From the NCBI GenBank assembly GCA_032871835.1, contig CM065297.1, positions 2,296,501 through 2,360,500 of the forward strand: 64,000 bases of DNA. The letters are read 5' to 3'. The position numbers were made by a program, and so were the translations under genes. This document shows, piece by piece, positions 1-12,436 of the stretch. The stretch comes from Dipteronia dyeriana (lineage: Eukaryota > Streptophyta > Magnoliopsida > Sapindales > Sapindaceae). Below the pieces are notes generated by a model. The model did no database searches. It had not been told where the DNA came from and saw only the letters and a list, made by a program, of their open reading frames with translations. Within the stretch, counting starts at the first letter, position 1, and every line of letters starts with the position of its first letter.

Positions 1-1790
1 AAATCCCTATATTATTTAGAATGACTTTTCAAGTAGGGTTTCTATTGAGTAGAACTTTTAATAAAAAAATCCTATATTGTTTGGTATTCAATTAAAAAAA
101 CGTTTTTAAATTAATAGATTGTTTGTCAAAATATCTTTAAAGATCTTTTATCATTAAAAATTATAAAAATGAACAATAATAAAGTATTTATAATTTAAAG
201 GTATTAAAGAGTTTTTATAGTTAAAAATTATAAAAATGGACACTAATAAAGTATTTATAATTTAAAGGTATAGACTGATATATTTACGGTTATAAAGAGT
301 AGTTAAGACTATTAAACTCTTTTAAAAAAGTTTAAAAAGAAATTCTTGAGATCTAAAGACATAAAATAGTTTATTTTAATATTAAAAAAAACACTTTTCT
401 ATTTTACCAGACCAAAAAAAAAACATCAAAAAAGCTCCTAATATTTAAAAAAAAAAACATTTTTAATCCCTAAAAAAGTTAAACCAAACACACATTAAAT
501 AAAGACAGTTACGTAGATTTTGAGATCTTTATAATTATCTTTCCACATAATTATCGACCGAAAAATATGTTTTTATATTAGCTTATTGATTATTATAAAT
601 TTTTATTTTATTGATACTATGTTGATAACAATATTTTCATTTGTACTGCCGATGTAGTTCTAAATAAGCACAAAAGTTTTATTTATTACCAACAGAAAAA
701 AAAAACAATGTACGTTTTATGTTTATTTGGAATATGTGTAAGGGTAGAGTTAATAGTGCACGTATTAAAAACATAAAAGTTTCTTTTATAAGAAATTCAA
801 CTACTGTATTTATTGAAATAAGATAATAAATATAGTATATTTTCTTTTTATAATAATTTCTATATTTTTAATATGTGTCCCACCGTATTTTGAAATGAAA
901 ATTCAACAATTTCGTGCCTCACGAGAAAATGACATTTGAAAACTCTTTGATGGACAAATTTAAGGGGGTGAATTTGATCTAAACTTTTAGAAAAGTTTAA
1001 GATTTGTATGAAATTAAAAAGTCCAGGTGTATTCGATATAAATTTTTAAAGACTTTATAAAAGTCATGATGTATTCAATTATGATAAAAAATCTAAAAAA
1101 ATTAGAGGTATTCAGTCATGATTTTTTAAAATCTAAAAAGTTAAGAGGTATTCAAAATGACAATGAATTTTAATGACTTTTAAGTTATATCAAACATTAA
1201 AATTTCTTTTTCACTTACACCATAGATTTTGGATGACTTTTACTTAGTGAAAAAAAAACATAATATTGCTTGAAAAAATATGTGACATTTTATTTTCTAA
1301 TAAATAAAAATGAGCACATTCATTCTTATTAATAAAATCACAAATAAAATAAAAAGGTCATTATTTTTTTACTTTTCAAATGAACAAATTATGGAAAAAA
1401 AAATATACAAACATTTGCGATCTATAACAAAAAAAAAATATAATATAAAACCACTCTATCGACTATGCAATTAAAGATGATAAATTTCATTTTTTGTACC
1501 TCAATTTTCCCAACAACCGAACAACATAGAAACAAATCAAATGAACTTCATTTACATTAATTAAAAATAATAAAAGGCAAAAACCGCTACTCAACCATAC
1601 CAATATGACATAATCAAAGTTGCGTATCAATGTAGCTTTATGTAATTATGATCAATATCAAAATATCCACTTTTAGCCATGAGTTTTGTTGAACTAAGTA
1701 TGGTTTTTAGGTTTAATCTTATGTAACTCCAATAATTATGGGCAAATTTTTTATACTCATTGTCTTACTTTCGTAGAGATATGTAGATGT
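1..1790. other. AT-rich intergenic DNA with a 51-bp direct repeat
   Basis: No gene is supported here: all frames break often and no splice-compatible protein domain was recognised. The only clear structure is a 51-bp direct repeat at 154-204 and 221-271, differing at a few bases, and several short repeats of the form AAGAGGTATTCA between 1080 and 1160. Poly-A and poly-T runs are frequent. Confidence 0.6.
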
Positions 1791-1798
1791 TTATACTT

Positions 1799-2470
1799 AG
1801 GGGATGGGCATGGTTCGGTTCGGTTCGGTTTTGATCAAAACCATATTGAACCGACATATATTCGGTTATTAAAAATGTGAATCGGTTTGAACCATTTTGA
1901 ACTTGAAAACCGAATTGAACCGAACACCTTTATTTCAACTCGGTTCGGTTTGGTTTAATTCGGTTTTTGACCTATTGGGCTTTGAAGGTTTTTTAATATG
2001 TTTTTCAATTTTTTGTGTCTTTAAGTTGCATTTTTGGCATTTAGATTTAAACTTTTTTAAGAAAACATAATATATAAAAAGTAATTCAAACAAAATACAA
2101 CTCAAATTTGAATCTAAATCTAAAATTCCAATCATATTCGGTCTACATACTTAATTAAAATATAAAATACTCATAACTTCTATAAATAGAAGTAAAAATA
2201 TGTAGTATATAATGTAGTCCAAAAATAAAACATCATCAACAAACAATCCATAATAAAATTGAACCTTACAAAATAATTAATTAAGACAATTCGGTTTATT
2301 CAGTTCGGTTTGGTTTTGTATGTCCAAAACCGAAACCGAACAGAATTCAATTCGGTTTTCAAATTTCAAATCGGTTTGAACCGAATAGAAACTATGAACC
2401 GAACCGAACACCCTTTTTCGATTCGGTTCGGTTCGGTTCAATTCGGTTTCGGTTTTTATGCTCACCCCTA
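1799..2470. mobile_element. hAT-like MITE of 672 bp with CGGTTCGGTT repeats and perfect 8-bp target duplication
   Basis: The element starts TAGGGATGGGCA and its other end reads, on the reverse strand, TAGGGGTGAGCA. It is bordered by the identical 8-bp direct repeat TTTATACT at 1791-1798 and 2471-2478. Eight-base target duplications and this kind of terminus fit hAT elements. Both subterminal regions are runs of GGTTCGGTT variants in opposite orientation, so the ends could fold together. No transposase is encoded; the short ORFs inside are translations of the repeat. Related elements with the same TAGGGGTG ends occur at 2945, 49030, 55098 and 58741. Confidence 0.85.
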
Positions 2471-2944
2471 TTTATACTATTGTCAGTTTGCTACCTTTAT
2501 TCTAAAAGAAAATTTATAATATTTTGACTAATAATCATATAAATCAAATAAGAATTTAACAAATTATATTTTACATACGTGTTTTGACTAGTTATAAAAA
2601 AATTAGATGCATAATTGTCTTTATATTGCAAAATATAATAATAAAATAAATATTTTCTTAATTCTTTGGAAACAAAAAATTATTGACATGAGAAATATTT
2701 ATAGTTTTGTTAAAACAAAGTATATATTATATTTAAAAGTCTATAAATGTCTATGAAAGTATTTTAAAATGAAAGTTTTTAAAAACTTTTTAAAATGAAA
2801 GTCCTTGAAGTTTTTTCATAAATCTATAAAGTCTATAAAAGTTCATGAACTCTGCAAAAGCCATCAACTTATTTTTTTTTTTTTGAAATCCTAATTGAAT
2901 ACACCCACTAAGAACTGAGCTGAGTTGATATTTATAATTATAAC

Positions 2945-3470
2945 TAGGGGTGGGCAAAAAATCAATGAACCGAATCGAACCGGTGAACTGAACCGATCCA
3001 ATTGGTTTTTTTTTTTCAGTTTTCTTACGTTGGCCAATTCAAGTCCGTTCATTTAAAAAAAACGATTTGATCGGGTTTTTTTCCGGTTCGCTATCTCGAA
3101 CCGGAAAACTGAACCGAGATACAACATATATAGAAAAAAAAAACCTATTTTAATATTCACCGGTCTATGAAACTATGAAAGTGTGTCACGATAGATTTTT
3201 TTTTCTGAATATTATTTTAAACTAGTATTTTATTTTTTTTAAATCCATAATTTTACTTGGTTTGAAAGCCTAAAATGATTAAAATATAAAAAATCTATGT
3301 AATATTTAAATCTCATTAATTTGATCCAAAACTGAAAAAATCAAACCGAAACGCTTCAATTCGATTGGTTTTTTATCGTTTAACATTTGTAAATTTTATT
3401 GGATCGATTTCTTATTTACGAAACAATTTTTTTTTTTTTTTTTATCGATTCTATTGAAAAATAAACCAAT
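2945..3470. mobile_element. Truncated hAT-like MITE (left end only)
   Basis: The left terminus TAGGGGTGGGCA at 2945 is followed by alternating AACCGAA and CCGGTGAAC blocks like those of the 1799-2470 element. A recognisable right terminus (CACCCCTA) is absent; the similarity fades in a poly-T stretch and remnants of ATCGATT/CCAATTC repeats near 3470. It is probably a decayed or deleted copy of the same family. Confidence 0.55.
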
Positions 3471-4120
3471 TCATTAAACTTAATCATTATCATTAACCAT
3501 GCAACATGATCATCATCTTCAAGGTAGTTCTTACGCGAATCACGAAGGTTATAATTATATGGTAAAAAAAGACCATAAATTCTCTCAAACGAGAAACCTT
3601 TTTTTTCCCATTGAAAAAAGCAAAGAAATTAATTTGTATTGCTCACAATACAAGTAATTTTGGTGACATATTGGGTTTGGAGAATTAAAAGCAGACTTTA
3701 GGGTTTCCCCAAGAGAGCAAGCCCTCATTGAATGCCACGCGGTTTTGCATTTGCATTTGCACCACACACAGACACAGCTTATGAGCTGACTTTGGCTTAG
3801 CTATAATATTATAGCCTCCCTCTTCAGTTAATGCATTTGCTGTCATCTTTTGACTCTTTTGTGTTACCACCTCCACCTCCACCATCTATTAGGTCAGCGT
3901 CTCTTGAAGGGTCTCTCTCTTTTTTTCTATATATGCTCAACACGCCACTGACCTCTGTCCTTGGATAAGTCTTAAGTGTCTTTTGCTTTATTACTCTTTT
4001 GTTTTCTTGTTTCACTTTTTAGTGAGGAAGTTGAAGAAGAAGTTAGAAGAACAAGAAGCTAGAAGACATTAATTTTCTGTTGAGAGACTAAGTAGACTAT
4101 ATTTGTAATTTTTGTATTAG
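3471..4120 (+). promoter_or_regulatory. Promoter and 5' untranslated region of the MYB gene
   Basis: A TATA-like box, TCTATATATGC, lies at about 3927-3937, roughly 190 bases before the MYB start codon. Transcription would begin near 3960, giving a 5' UTR of about 160 bases rich in GAAGAA and CTCTCT tracts. I see no ATG in that leader, so no upstream ORF is expected. Transcription start is inferred, not shown. Confidence 0.5.
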
Positions 4121-5457
4121 ATGGGTCGACCACCTTGTTGTGACAAAGTGGGTGTGAAGAAAGGACCATGGACACCTGAAGAAGATATCATTTTAGTGTC
4201 TTATATCCAAGAACATGGCCCTGGAAATTGGAGAGCGGTTCCTTCCAATACAGGTTAACTAATTAATTCTTCATATTTTTCTTTTCTTCCTTTTGATTTC
4301 TTGATTTGGCTGATGATTGATGATTTATTAATTGGTCTGAATAATGGTCCCATGGGAATACATTTTTGAGCTAAAAAGCAGTTGAATTTGATCATGATCT
4401 GATTTTTGACCAATTTTTTTGTTTTGTGTTTCAGGATTGCTTAGATGCAGTAAGAGTTGCAGACTTAGATGGACAAATTACCTGAGGCCAGGAATCAAAC
4501 GTGGTAATTTCACAGATCATGAAGAGAAGATGATAATTCATCTTCAAGCACTTCTAGGCAATAGGTGATTTTTCTATTAATTATCTCTTCTTTTTTAAAA
4601 AAAAAAAATTGAGCTCATGAAGTGCTTTTGTTCCAAGTAATTAATTGATAATTTGTGGTTGCAGATGGGCTGCTATAGCTTCATATCTGCCACAGAGAAC
4701 AGACAATGACATCAAAAACTATTGGAACACACACTTGAAGAAGAAGCTGAAGCTCCAAACAGGCACTGAAGGTCATGAGTCTAGAGATGATGATGGGTTG
4801 TGTTCATCAGCTTCACAGTCTATTTCAAGAGGCCAGTGGGAGAGGAGGCTTCAAACTGATATTCACTTGGCCAAACAAGCTCTATGTGAGGCCTTGTCCC
4901 CTGAAAAACCAAGTATTTTACCTGATCAATTGAACCCCACCTCCAATATTGGGTTCATGAACTTTGCAAAATCAGAATCACAATCATCATCAACAACAAC
5001 CTATGCTTCAAGTACAGAGAACATAGCCAAATTGCTCAAAGGGTGGGTCAGAAATTCACCAAAATCAGCTTCTTCGAACTCAGCTGTCACTCAACAGTCA
5101 TTCAACAACAACAATTTTACTGATGGGGGAGGAACTGAATCTACTTCTAGTGATGAGACTCCAAGCACCAAAGCAGACAACAAAAACAACATCAATTGCA
5201 TGGAGCTACCCGAGGCCTTTGAGTCACTGTTTGGTCTTGAGTCTTTTGATTCTTCAAATTCTGAGTTATCTCAATCCATGTCACCAGATGAGTCCTGCAG
5301 CTTCTTCCAAGACCACCACCTCCCTGACTGCAAACAAGAGCCCAGTACTGCTCAAATGTCATTGCTTGAGAAATGGCTCTTTGAGGATCAGCAAGTGAAA
5401 GATTATAACCTTATTAGTGATCTTAAATTAGATGAAAATACTCATAATATTTTCTAG
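4121..5457 (+). CDS. MYB30: R2R3-MYB transcription factor, subgroup 1, MYB30-like (three exons, 351 aa)
   Basis: The exons are 4121-4253, 4435-4564 and 4665-5457. Both introns have GT-AG ends and sit at the usual R2R3-MYB positions: phase 1 after NTG, and phase 2 inside the Arg before WAAIASYLP. The predicted protein has 351 residues. Repeat R2 carries Trp17, Trp37 and Trp57. Repeat R3 carries Phe70 in place of its first Trp, then Trp89 and Trp108. The N-terminus [19 protein letters not shown] is typical of the family. The subgroup-1 motif [19 protein letters not shown] lies at about 142-160, and an acidic C-terminal part contains LLEKWLFED. The LLRCSKSC variant after the first intron is as I remember MYB30, where MYB60/94/96 have LRRCSKSC. 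MYB30-type proteins are nuclear activators of defence-linked cell death, very-long-chain lipid genes and hormone response. The reading frame is intact. Orthology to MYB30, rather than a paralogue, is inferred from this motif and from the neighbouring genes. Confidence 0.95.
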
Positions 5458-5486
5458 TGTGGATCATCTTCTTCTTTTGTTGTAAC

Positions 5487-5525
<39 letters not shown>
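5487..5525 (+). repeat. TTA trinucleotide microsatellite in the MYB 3' region
   Basis: About thirteen TTA units begin roughly 30 bases after the MYB stop codon and are followed by an AGTAGTACTACTACT inverted stretch. It probably lies in the 3' UTR and is likely to vary in length between individuals. Confidence 0.9.
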
Positions 5526-6915
5526 GTATTAGTAGTACTACTACTACTTTAATTTGCTCTCTAGGGTATTATTGATCAGCAATGATCATGATCATATAGA
5601 ATATCTTCTTCATATTTGGCCTTATTTATTATCAAACAGAGCCTAATTGTGACCTCTTCAGCACTAGGAAATCAAAAAGTGTACATTTCACAATATTATT
5701 ATGTCAGATGTTTTTGAATATTTGAGCAATAAATAAATTAATCTTTATCTAGAATGTGTTAATTAATTCACTTTGTATGTATTTTTAACCTTTGTAGCCA
5801 TTTGGGATCTTATGTTTTGTGAACATTGCTACTCCCATGTGAACTTGCTCAGTATTTCTTATGGGATCTGGCTGTTACTCCTTTTATGAAAATCGAACTC
5901 TTATAAGGTTGTATTAAAATAAAAAAATAAGGTAAATGTCACTCTTTTTAAAAATTAATTTTAAAAAGATATACTATTCAATGCGGTAGTTTAGTTCCTT
6001 TAATGGATTGTTATATTTTTACCGTCACTGTCGCTTTTATTGGATTGTAAATATTTTTGGTATAATTAGTTGGAAACTTAAGTATTATCCAAAAAAAATA
6101 TATTCAATAATTTAACAATATAATAAAAGAAATCGTTAAAATGTGCTTTTAAAACATATTTAATGCAAAGGTTATAATTTTCAAAGACGTCAGAAGTTGT
6201 GCATTTATTGTATAAATAAATAAATAAATATGAATTATTAATTTAAAATCTGTCCTAAAGATGGGTTTGTTGGTAAATCAAATCACATTTATAATGATTT
6301 AACACATTAAAAATGATTTATTTTGCACGTTAACAGATGATTATCTTATTTTCCATATTATAGGTTCAATAAACTGTCATATCAAAAGTTGAGATAAGAT
6401 TCATGATAGTCAGACTGTTCATTCAAAATTCCCTTGTTATAGTGGGAAAATCATAAGATTGTTTTTTCTATTTGATGAAATGTCATGGTTTTTCTGGAAT
6501 TCTTCCATACTTTCTTGATGTTAGATAAAGAATGGGTAAAGAGAAAAAAGTATTTAATATAAACGAGCAATCTAAGTAAAACAGGACACATGCTTTTATT
6601 TATTACATGTTGTGAAGAATTAAAGTTTGACGTTGCTTTCTTATGAACTTGTGCATGCCAAGAAAGGGAACAAAGTCAACCACCATGCAGCTGTGATAAT
6701 TAAAAGAGTTAAATTGAATATGAAGTACAAGGTTAAATATGCGAAATAAATTGTCAGCTAAAAATGGAGAAATCTTGATTGCTAAAAATGGAGAAATCTT
6801 GATTGCTTTATTTTATTATTTGATCTAGACAAATCTAAGTAGTTCTATGGTAATATTTCAATAAAGAATATCACAACTTAAACAAAAAAACCGAGTGAAA
6901 ACTATTAATTTCATG
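5526..6915. other. Intergenic DNA downstream of MYB; 24-bp tandem duplication
   Basis: No gene was recognised. AATAAA-like signals near 5730 may serve the MYB transcript. A perfect 24-bp tandem duplication, GCTAAAAATGGAGAAATCTT followed by GATT, occupies 6757-6780 and 6781-6804. The rest is AT-rich and without evident structure. Confidence 0.6.
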
Positions 6916-6919
6916 TCAT

Positions 6920-7190
6920 AAGAGCATCTTCAATATAAATATGTAATTTTGAGTTTCTAAATAGTATCACATCAGTATTTATATTCACTATGAATCCACT
7001 TTTGAGCCAATAAAATTATATAAAGTCAAATATGTACCTATTTTATGACCGGTTATAATAAAAATATTATTATATTTCCTCTTATCTTTTAGGAGATTTT
7101 AGAATTAGAAATTCAACTCCATATTCTCTATTTTTTTTTTACCACGTCATCTCCATATTCAATTTAGATAATTGTATTGGAAATAGGTTT
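6920..7190. mobile_element. Probable MITE of the GAGCATCTCC family (degenerate)
   Basis: The left end reads AGAGCATCTTCAATATAAATATG. The interior has a CCATATTCAATTTAGATAATTG stretch that matches, inverted, part of the better preserved element at 40453-40659. The right terminus is not clear. Type and limits are tentative. Confidence 0.4.
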
Positions 7191-8032
7191 TATAACTTCT
7201 TTAAGTGGCTTTCCATTTTCTCATATTGCAAAATAGCTACCATCTCAAAGAATGGAAAGCATAATCAATGAATACAACAATTTACTTTTGGCAAACTTAA
7301 AAAAAAAAAAAAAAACATGCTCATTTAGAAAAAAAAAATTATTACTTTTATTTTTTTCTTTGCATTTTGAGTTGTAATTAAACACTAGTAAATAAATATA
7401 ATTAAAATTAAAATAGTTTGTATGATGATGAATATTGAATGATGATAGTAGAAAAAGTATTGAAAACTAAGTGAAGGTCACAGGATGCTCTTGTTGTGGT
7501 ACTTTCACTTTCAGTCTCTCTCACTGTGTGTGTGTGAATTGTTTACCGGCAGTGAGAATTTGTGGATAGAAATTAAATTGCTTTGGAAATATGCAGATTG
7601 TTATTAAATGCACATGTGAAGAGTCTAAGTTTTCTTTCCTTCTTTCTTTTCTTTCTTATTATTATTTTTTATTGTACAAATTGAAAAAAATAGCATTCTG
7701 GAAAAGTCATGAAGGCATAAGCCCCTCATGAGCACCATTACCCAATACCCAATACCCAATACCCAGATGCCAACAAGAATGAAGAATAAAGAATATATAT
7801 ATATATATATATATGAATACGATCGAATAGCTACCAATTGCCCTAACAATATAATGGTATTGTAAATTATCCAAACCTAAAAAAGCAACCCCTTTTGGCT
7901 GTTTTTTGTTTTTGTCTTATATATATACCACTTACTCTATATTTTGTAATTATACGTATACCTTTTCATTTTATCACACAAAATGTTAGTACTAAAAGTG
8001 TCAAATTAATATTATTATTGTCTGTGCATCAA

Positions 8033-8066
<34 letters not shown>

Positions 8067-8157
8067 TACTGTATCTAACATTGCTCGTAAATCAATTTGA
8101 TAATAACATTTAATCTTGAATGTTGTAGATAGGGTTTTTATATTGGTAATGTAACAA
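7191..8157. other. Intergenic DNA with AT microsatellites
   Basis: No coding region was recognised. It holds poly-A runs near 7295, an ACCCAAT triplication at about 7739-7764 and two (AT)n microsatellites at about 7795-7814 and 8036-8063. Confidence 0.55.
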
Positions 8158-9955
8158 GAGTGGAAATTATGAGATAATGTCACCTTTTTTATTATCTTTT
8201 GTGATGATGTCACCGATTTAATAATTTAAGTTTAAAAGGCACATATTATGGATCAAAGTTGTCTCTAAACTTTTATTTGTAAAAGGTAAGTTTCTAAACT
8301 TTTATTTGTAAAAGGTAAGTTTCTAAACTCCTCTGTATCTCTCCAAAAAAGTTGTCTGAAAACTTGTATCTCTCTCTAAAAAAGTTGTCTCGTTCCAGAA
8401 TTTGCACAAGAAGGTAACTAATATTTATGATCTTGTGTATTATCTTTTTTGTTTTCATGCATTTCCGATTTTTTGCATGCATTTCTGTATTGTAAGAACA
8501 TGTATGAACATTTAATAGATCCGAGTATTTTTCATATGTGACTGAGAATATTTAAAGAAAAATCGAGCATATTTGTTATTGGACCAAGGTTTGTATAAAT
8601 TTTGAAAAAAACTCGATTATGTGGAAAAAAATGCTCGATCATTTTGAAAAATGCTCGATAATTTGAAGAATATTCTCGATCCATTGAAAAAGTTCTCGAT
8701 CCCTTGAAAAAGGTCTCGATCCCTTGAAAATGTTATCAATCCCTTGAAAAAGGTCTCGATCCATTTGGAAAAAGCTCGATCCCTTACAATAAGTTCTCGA
8801 TCCGCTACCAAAAAGCTCGATCCCATTGATAATGTTCTTGATCTCTTACACTTAATAAATATTTTTAATTCTTAATAATTGTAAATTTAATTTAATTTTT
8901 TAATTTGTTAATAATGGTTTGTAATGATGATTTTCAAAGGACAATGGATCAGGTGAGAATAGTCATATCTTACAACGGTCGATGAGAGCAATTACCTGAT
9001 GAAAATCAGAGGTTTTTCGGTTCCGATAACCAAGGAATGTATGTGTCAAATAATCTCGATCGTTTGAAAATATTCTCGATCTTTTGAAAATAATCGCGAT
9101 CGTTTGGAAAATATTCTCGATCGTTTGGAAAATATTCTCGATCGTTTGAAAAATAATCTCGATCGTTTGAAAAATATTCACGATCTTTTCAAAATGAACT
9201 CGATCATTTGAAAAATATTCTCGATTTTTTAAAAAGAATCTCGATCGTTTGAAAAATATTCTCGATCTTTTCAAAATGAACTCGATCGTTTGAAAATATT
9301 CTCGATTTTTTAAAAAGAATCTCGATCGTTTGAAAATATTCTCGATCTTTTGAAAATATTCTCGATCTTTTGAAAATAATCTCGATCGTTTGAAAAAATA
9401 TGCTCGATTCTTTAAAAAATCTTCTCGATTCTTACTTAAAAATCCTTGATCTAGTTCCAAAAAACCTCGATTTCGCTAAAAAAAATATCGATTTCAAAAT
9501 TTCTCAAAATTACAATTCATCGATACCCATAATTTCATCTTCCTCATCACATATTCAATCTAATTTCAAACCCCAACCATTCTCAAATCTCGTTTTCAAC
9601 CCTAATCTACAAATTCAATTAATAAAACATAAGTCTCACATGCAATGGCAAGTTATCAACTACAAAATTCAGAAGACAAAAAAATGAACAGAAATTACAT
9701 CTGTCAATCGTAATAAATCTGGTGTATTCTCGTTCGCGTTCCGGTCACTTCACCGTCGATTCTGTTGACGTCGGTCTCTTTCTCACTCTAGTTTTTTTCA
9801 TACAACAAAATGATAACTTTATATCTTTTTCAACAGTTCGCGATATTTTTATCCGATCACACTAAATGGTGTCTTTTATATATACATTAGTAAAATGGTG
9901 ATATTTGTACGACACACCCCCAAATGGTGCCAATAATTTATCAACCCCTGCAACA
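8158..9955. mobile_element. TIR element copy A with a long TCTCGATCGTTTGAAAA array
   Basis: The left end, from GTGGAAATTATGAGATAATG through TGTCACCGATTTAATAATT to AAAAGGCACATATTATGG, matches the left ends of the elements at 13270 and 45248. The right end (GGTGTCTTTTATATATACAT near 9870) is a diverged inverted counterpart. Between them, about 8630-9470 is an array of roughly 20-bp units with core CTCGATC plus an A-rich tail, such as TCTCGATCGTTTGAAAATAT. A 31-bp tandem duplication lies at about 8267-8329. The 165-residue antisense ORF over the array is only a translation of the repeat. Long TIRs suggest a non-autonomous MULE-like element, but no clear target duplication was found. Confidence 0.6.
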
Positions 9956-11390
9956 AGACCCTTTTTCGGTTACAAAATTGTCAATATTTTTTTTCAATTT
10001 CATCACAGAAAATGTGATTTAAAGTGGCAAATAATAATATTATTGTAAGATATTGTATTTAAAATCAATTTGATATATATGGAATAGTTGAATGTTATTG
10101 TAGATAGGCAGCTAGCTAGCAAGACCTTTTCCACGTTTGAATAAAGATAGAGAGGGTATATTAAATAGATATGCTCCCTCTTGATGTATCAACAAGTGGT
10201 GTCATGCGTGGAGATGAAGGGTTGGATAGATGCAGCATTGCAACCTAATTAACTCTCTCTGATGATCACCAAGAAAAAGTCAAGATCTGAATCTGATGGC
10301 CTTTCCTTTTCAATATGAGATTGAATTTGTTTTTTCTTTAATTAATTTAGACATTGCAATTACTGCATTTACGTGGAGAAGTGATTGATGGATCCATGTC
10401 ATGATCATGCTGGCCTGCATTTTAATTCAATCTGCACTGCACACACACACTATATCTTCATATATTATTCATTCATAATTTCATATATATTCAACTTAAA
10501 AAAAAAAAATCATATATATTCATTCATGCATGCATATATTGCATGCTTTTCAAAATATTTCTCTAGCACTTTAAGATCAGCCTTGTAATGAGAGCCATAT
10601 ATATAGTCAACCCCATTTAACCTAACAAGTAAATAAATCATGTTCTTGTCGGTTTGAATCATTTAACATGATTAATTTCAAATTTTACACCAGTGGGTTT
10701 TTTTTTTTTGTCAATGGTATCATGCGACGGTGCAACTTTAACAATTTCAGTAAAATAAATAAATAAAATAAGTGGATTAATTGTATTGGGTCATGACTCA
10801 TGTGAACAACCTGATCAACCTCGAAAACCCAAAAGTTTTTCAAAGGTACAATTAATTCTATATAAAATAAGGGACTTTGAAAGAGAAGTGATGACTCATT
10901 TTTCAAAAACTTTTGTTAAATAGTGTGATTATATCCAAATTAATTAAGTCTCATACGTGTTTTTAATTTTATAGCATTTTAATAATTCACAAAAACTATT
11001 GCAAAACACTTATAATGATATTATCCAAGTATCCAACACAAAACAACGATCGAACATCTTGTCTCCACAAATATTTTCAACGAAACCATGCACCATAGCA
11101 TATGATTAATAAAATACACGCGGTTTAGCAGAAATGTCAAGTACGTAATCTAAACTTTGTATTTTATTTTATTTTAAATCTGTATTTAAAGTGATTTCTA
11201 CAGAGTTTGAAGTTTGAATCCTCCTATATATCGGTACTTAAATAAGATCATAGTTTATTGTTTCCGGCCAAAAAATTGTAAAACCCTAATTTTGAACTTA
11301 AAGTTCACACTTCATACTATATGGTTTCAGAGATTTTTGAGTTATACATAAATAAAAAACACAATAAGATCTCAATTCTCAATATATATG
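9956..11390. other. Intergenic DNA, no gene recognised
   Basis: AT-rich, with CA, TA and CATG short repeats near 10440-10560. The scattered short ORFs have no recognisable domain and no supporting splice structure. Confidence 0.55.
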
Positions 11391-11465
11391 ACGAGATGAG
11401 ATTGGTTCAGTGGTAAACCTTTCACATCTATATCATAAATTTGCAGATTCAAATTCTTCCATAAA
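11391..11465 (+). mobile_element. tRNA-derived SINE head, degenerate
   Basis: GAGATGAGATTGGTTCAGTGG followed by TAAACCTTTCACATCTATAT resembles the head of the better preserved candidate at 42397. The A-box-like TTGGTTCAGTGG is retained, but the B-box position (CAGATTCAAATTC) is worn. It is probably an old SINE fragment. Confidence 0.4.
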
Positions 11466-11609
11466 AAAAATGAAGTAATATAATACTTAAAAAAAATCTC
11501 AATGCACATATAGCACATTTGTTTGGATGACTCGACTCATTTATTAAATAAATTATATTGGTAATGTCTTGTTGTTTAACAAATGAGACATGTGTTAATT
11601 ATATTCTAA

Positions 11610-12428
11610 CAGTGCCGGCTCAACAATATTGGAGGTCCTAAACGAAAACTTTGAATAAGACCTTATCTTATATTTATCATAAAATCCTTTTTTAGTGAAT
11701 AAAAATTACTAAAAATTTATTTATCTTCCTTTGTGTGATACAAAAATATTAGTTATAGAACCCGAAAAATACTAATGTGGAAAGAATGATCCTCCTAAAC
11801 AAATTGCTTTGAAAGAACTTAAAATATTAAGATTTGATTTTGAAGAAAGTTATTGAAATAACTTGGAACTAAGTTAGGGAGAAAACAAAGTTATAGATAT
11901 GTGAATACAAAATTATTAGAAAATAAAATAAATGAATAAAATAGATGTAAGATAAAAGTTTGAACCTAATTGCGTGTTTTTTTATTAGGATCATTAAATG
12001 AATATATTTTTTTTCATGTTACTATGTTATTTAGGACCATTTAAAAGTAAGAAAATATTAAGAGTTCTTTTGAACCAGGAAATAATTAAATTCTTAATAA
12101 AGAGTTTTCTATTAAAAAAGTATAAAGAGTTATTTTCGAATTAGGAAGCAATTAAATTTTAAATAAATAATATTTTTTCTAAGAGAAAAAAAAATACATA
12201 TAATAAGTTGTTATATAAAAGAAGTTAATATATATTTAAAAAGAATTTTTATCCTTAATTTTAGGAGATATTTATATTTTCATTGCTATATATTAGAAGG
12301 CCTTTTAATTTAATATTATCTATAAGTAAAATTTGAAAAATAAAATAAAAATGAGGCCCTAAAATTTTGGAGAAATTCAGGAAGCCCTAACCAACCGTCT
12401 AGTTTGTCTAGTGCTTCAGCCGGCTCTG
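11610..12428. mobile_element. Non-autonomous hAT element, 819 bp, with perfect 8-bp target duplication
   Basis: The termini are CAGTGCCGGCTCAACAA on the left and, read on the opposite strand, CAGAGCCGGCTGAAGCA. Both sides are bordered by the identical 8-mer TATTCTAA (11602-11609 and 12429-12436). CAG-type ends with 8-bp duplications are characteristic of Ac/Ds-like hAT elements. The interior is AT-rich and I see no transposase, so it would need enzyme from elsewhere. The perfect duplication and well-paired ends suggest that it is not very old. Confidence 0.85.
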
Positions 12429-12436
12429 TATTCTAA

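Noticed and set aside
1935..2519. ORFs with repeated NRTE/TEPNR words
   Set aside because: Translations of CGGTTCGGTT subterminal repeats of a MITE.
5123..5398. 91-residue ORF inside MYB exon 3
   Set aside because: Alternative-frame shadow of the MYB coding sequence.
8963..9460. 165-residue minus-strand ORF rich in FKRSRIFSNDR-like repeats
   Set aside because: It is the translation of the CTCGATC tandem array in element copy A; the periodicity is that of the DNA repeat and no domain is present.
8630..9470. CRISPR-like regular repeat array
   Set aside because: Units are contiguous and diverged with no unique spacers, and the genome is a plant nuclear one.
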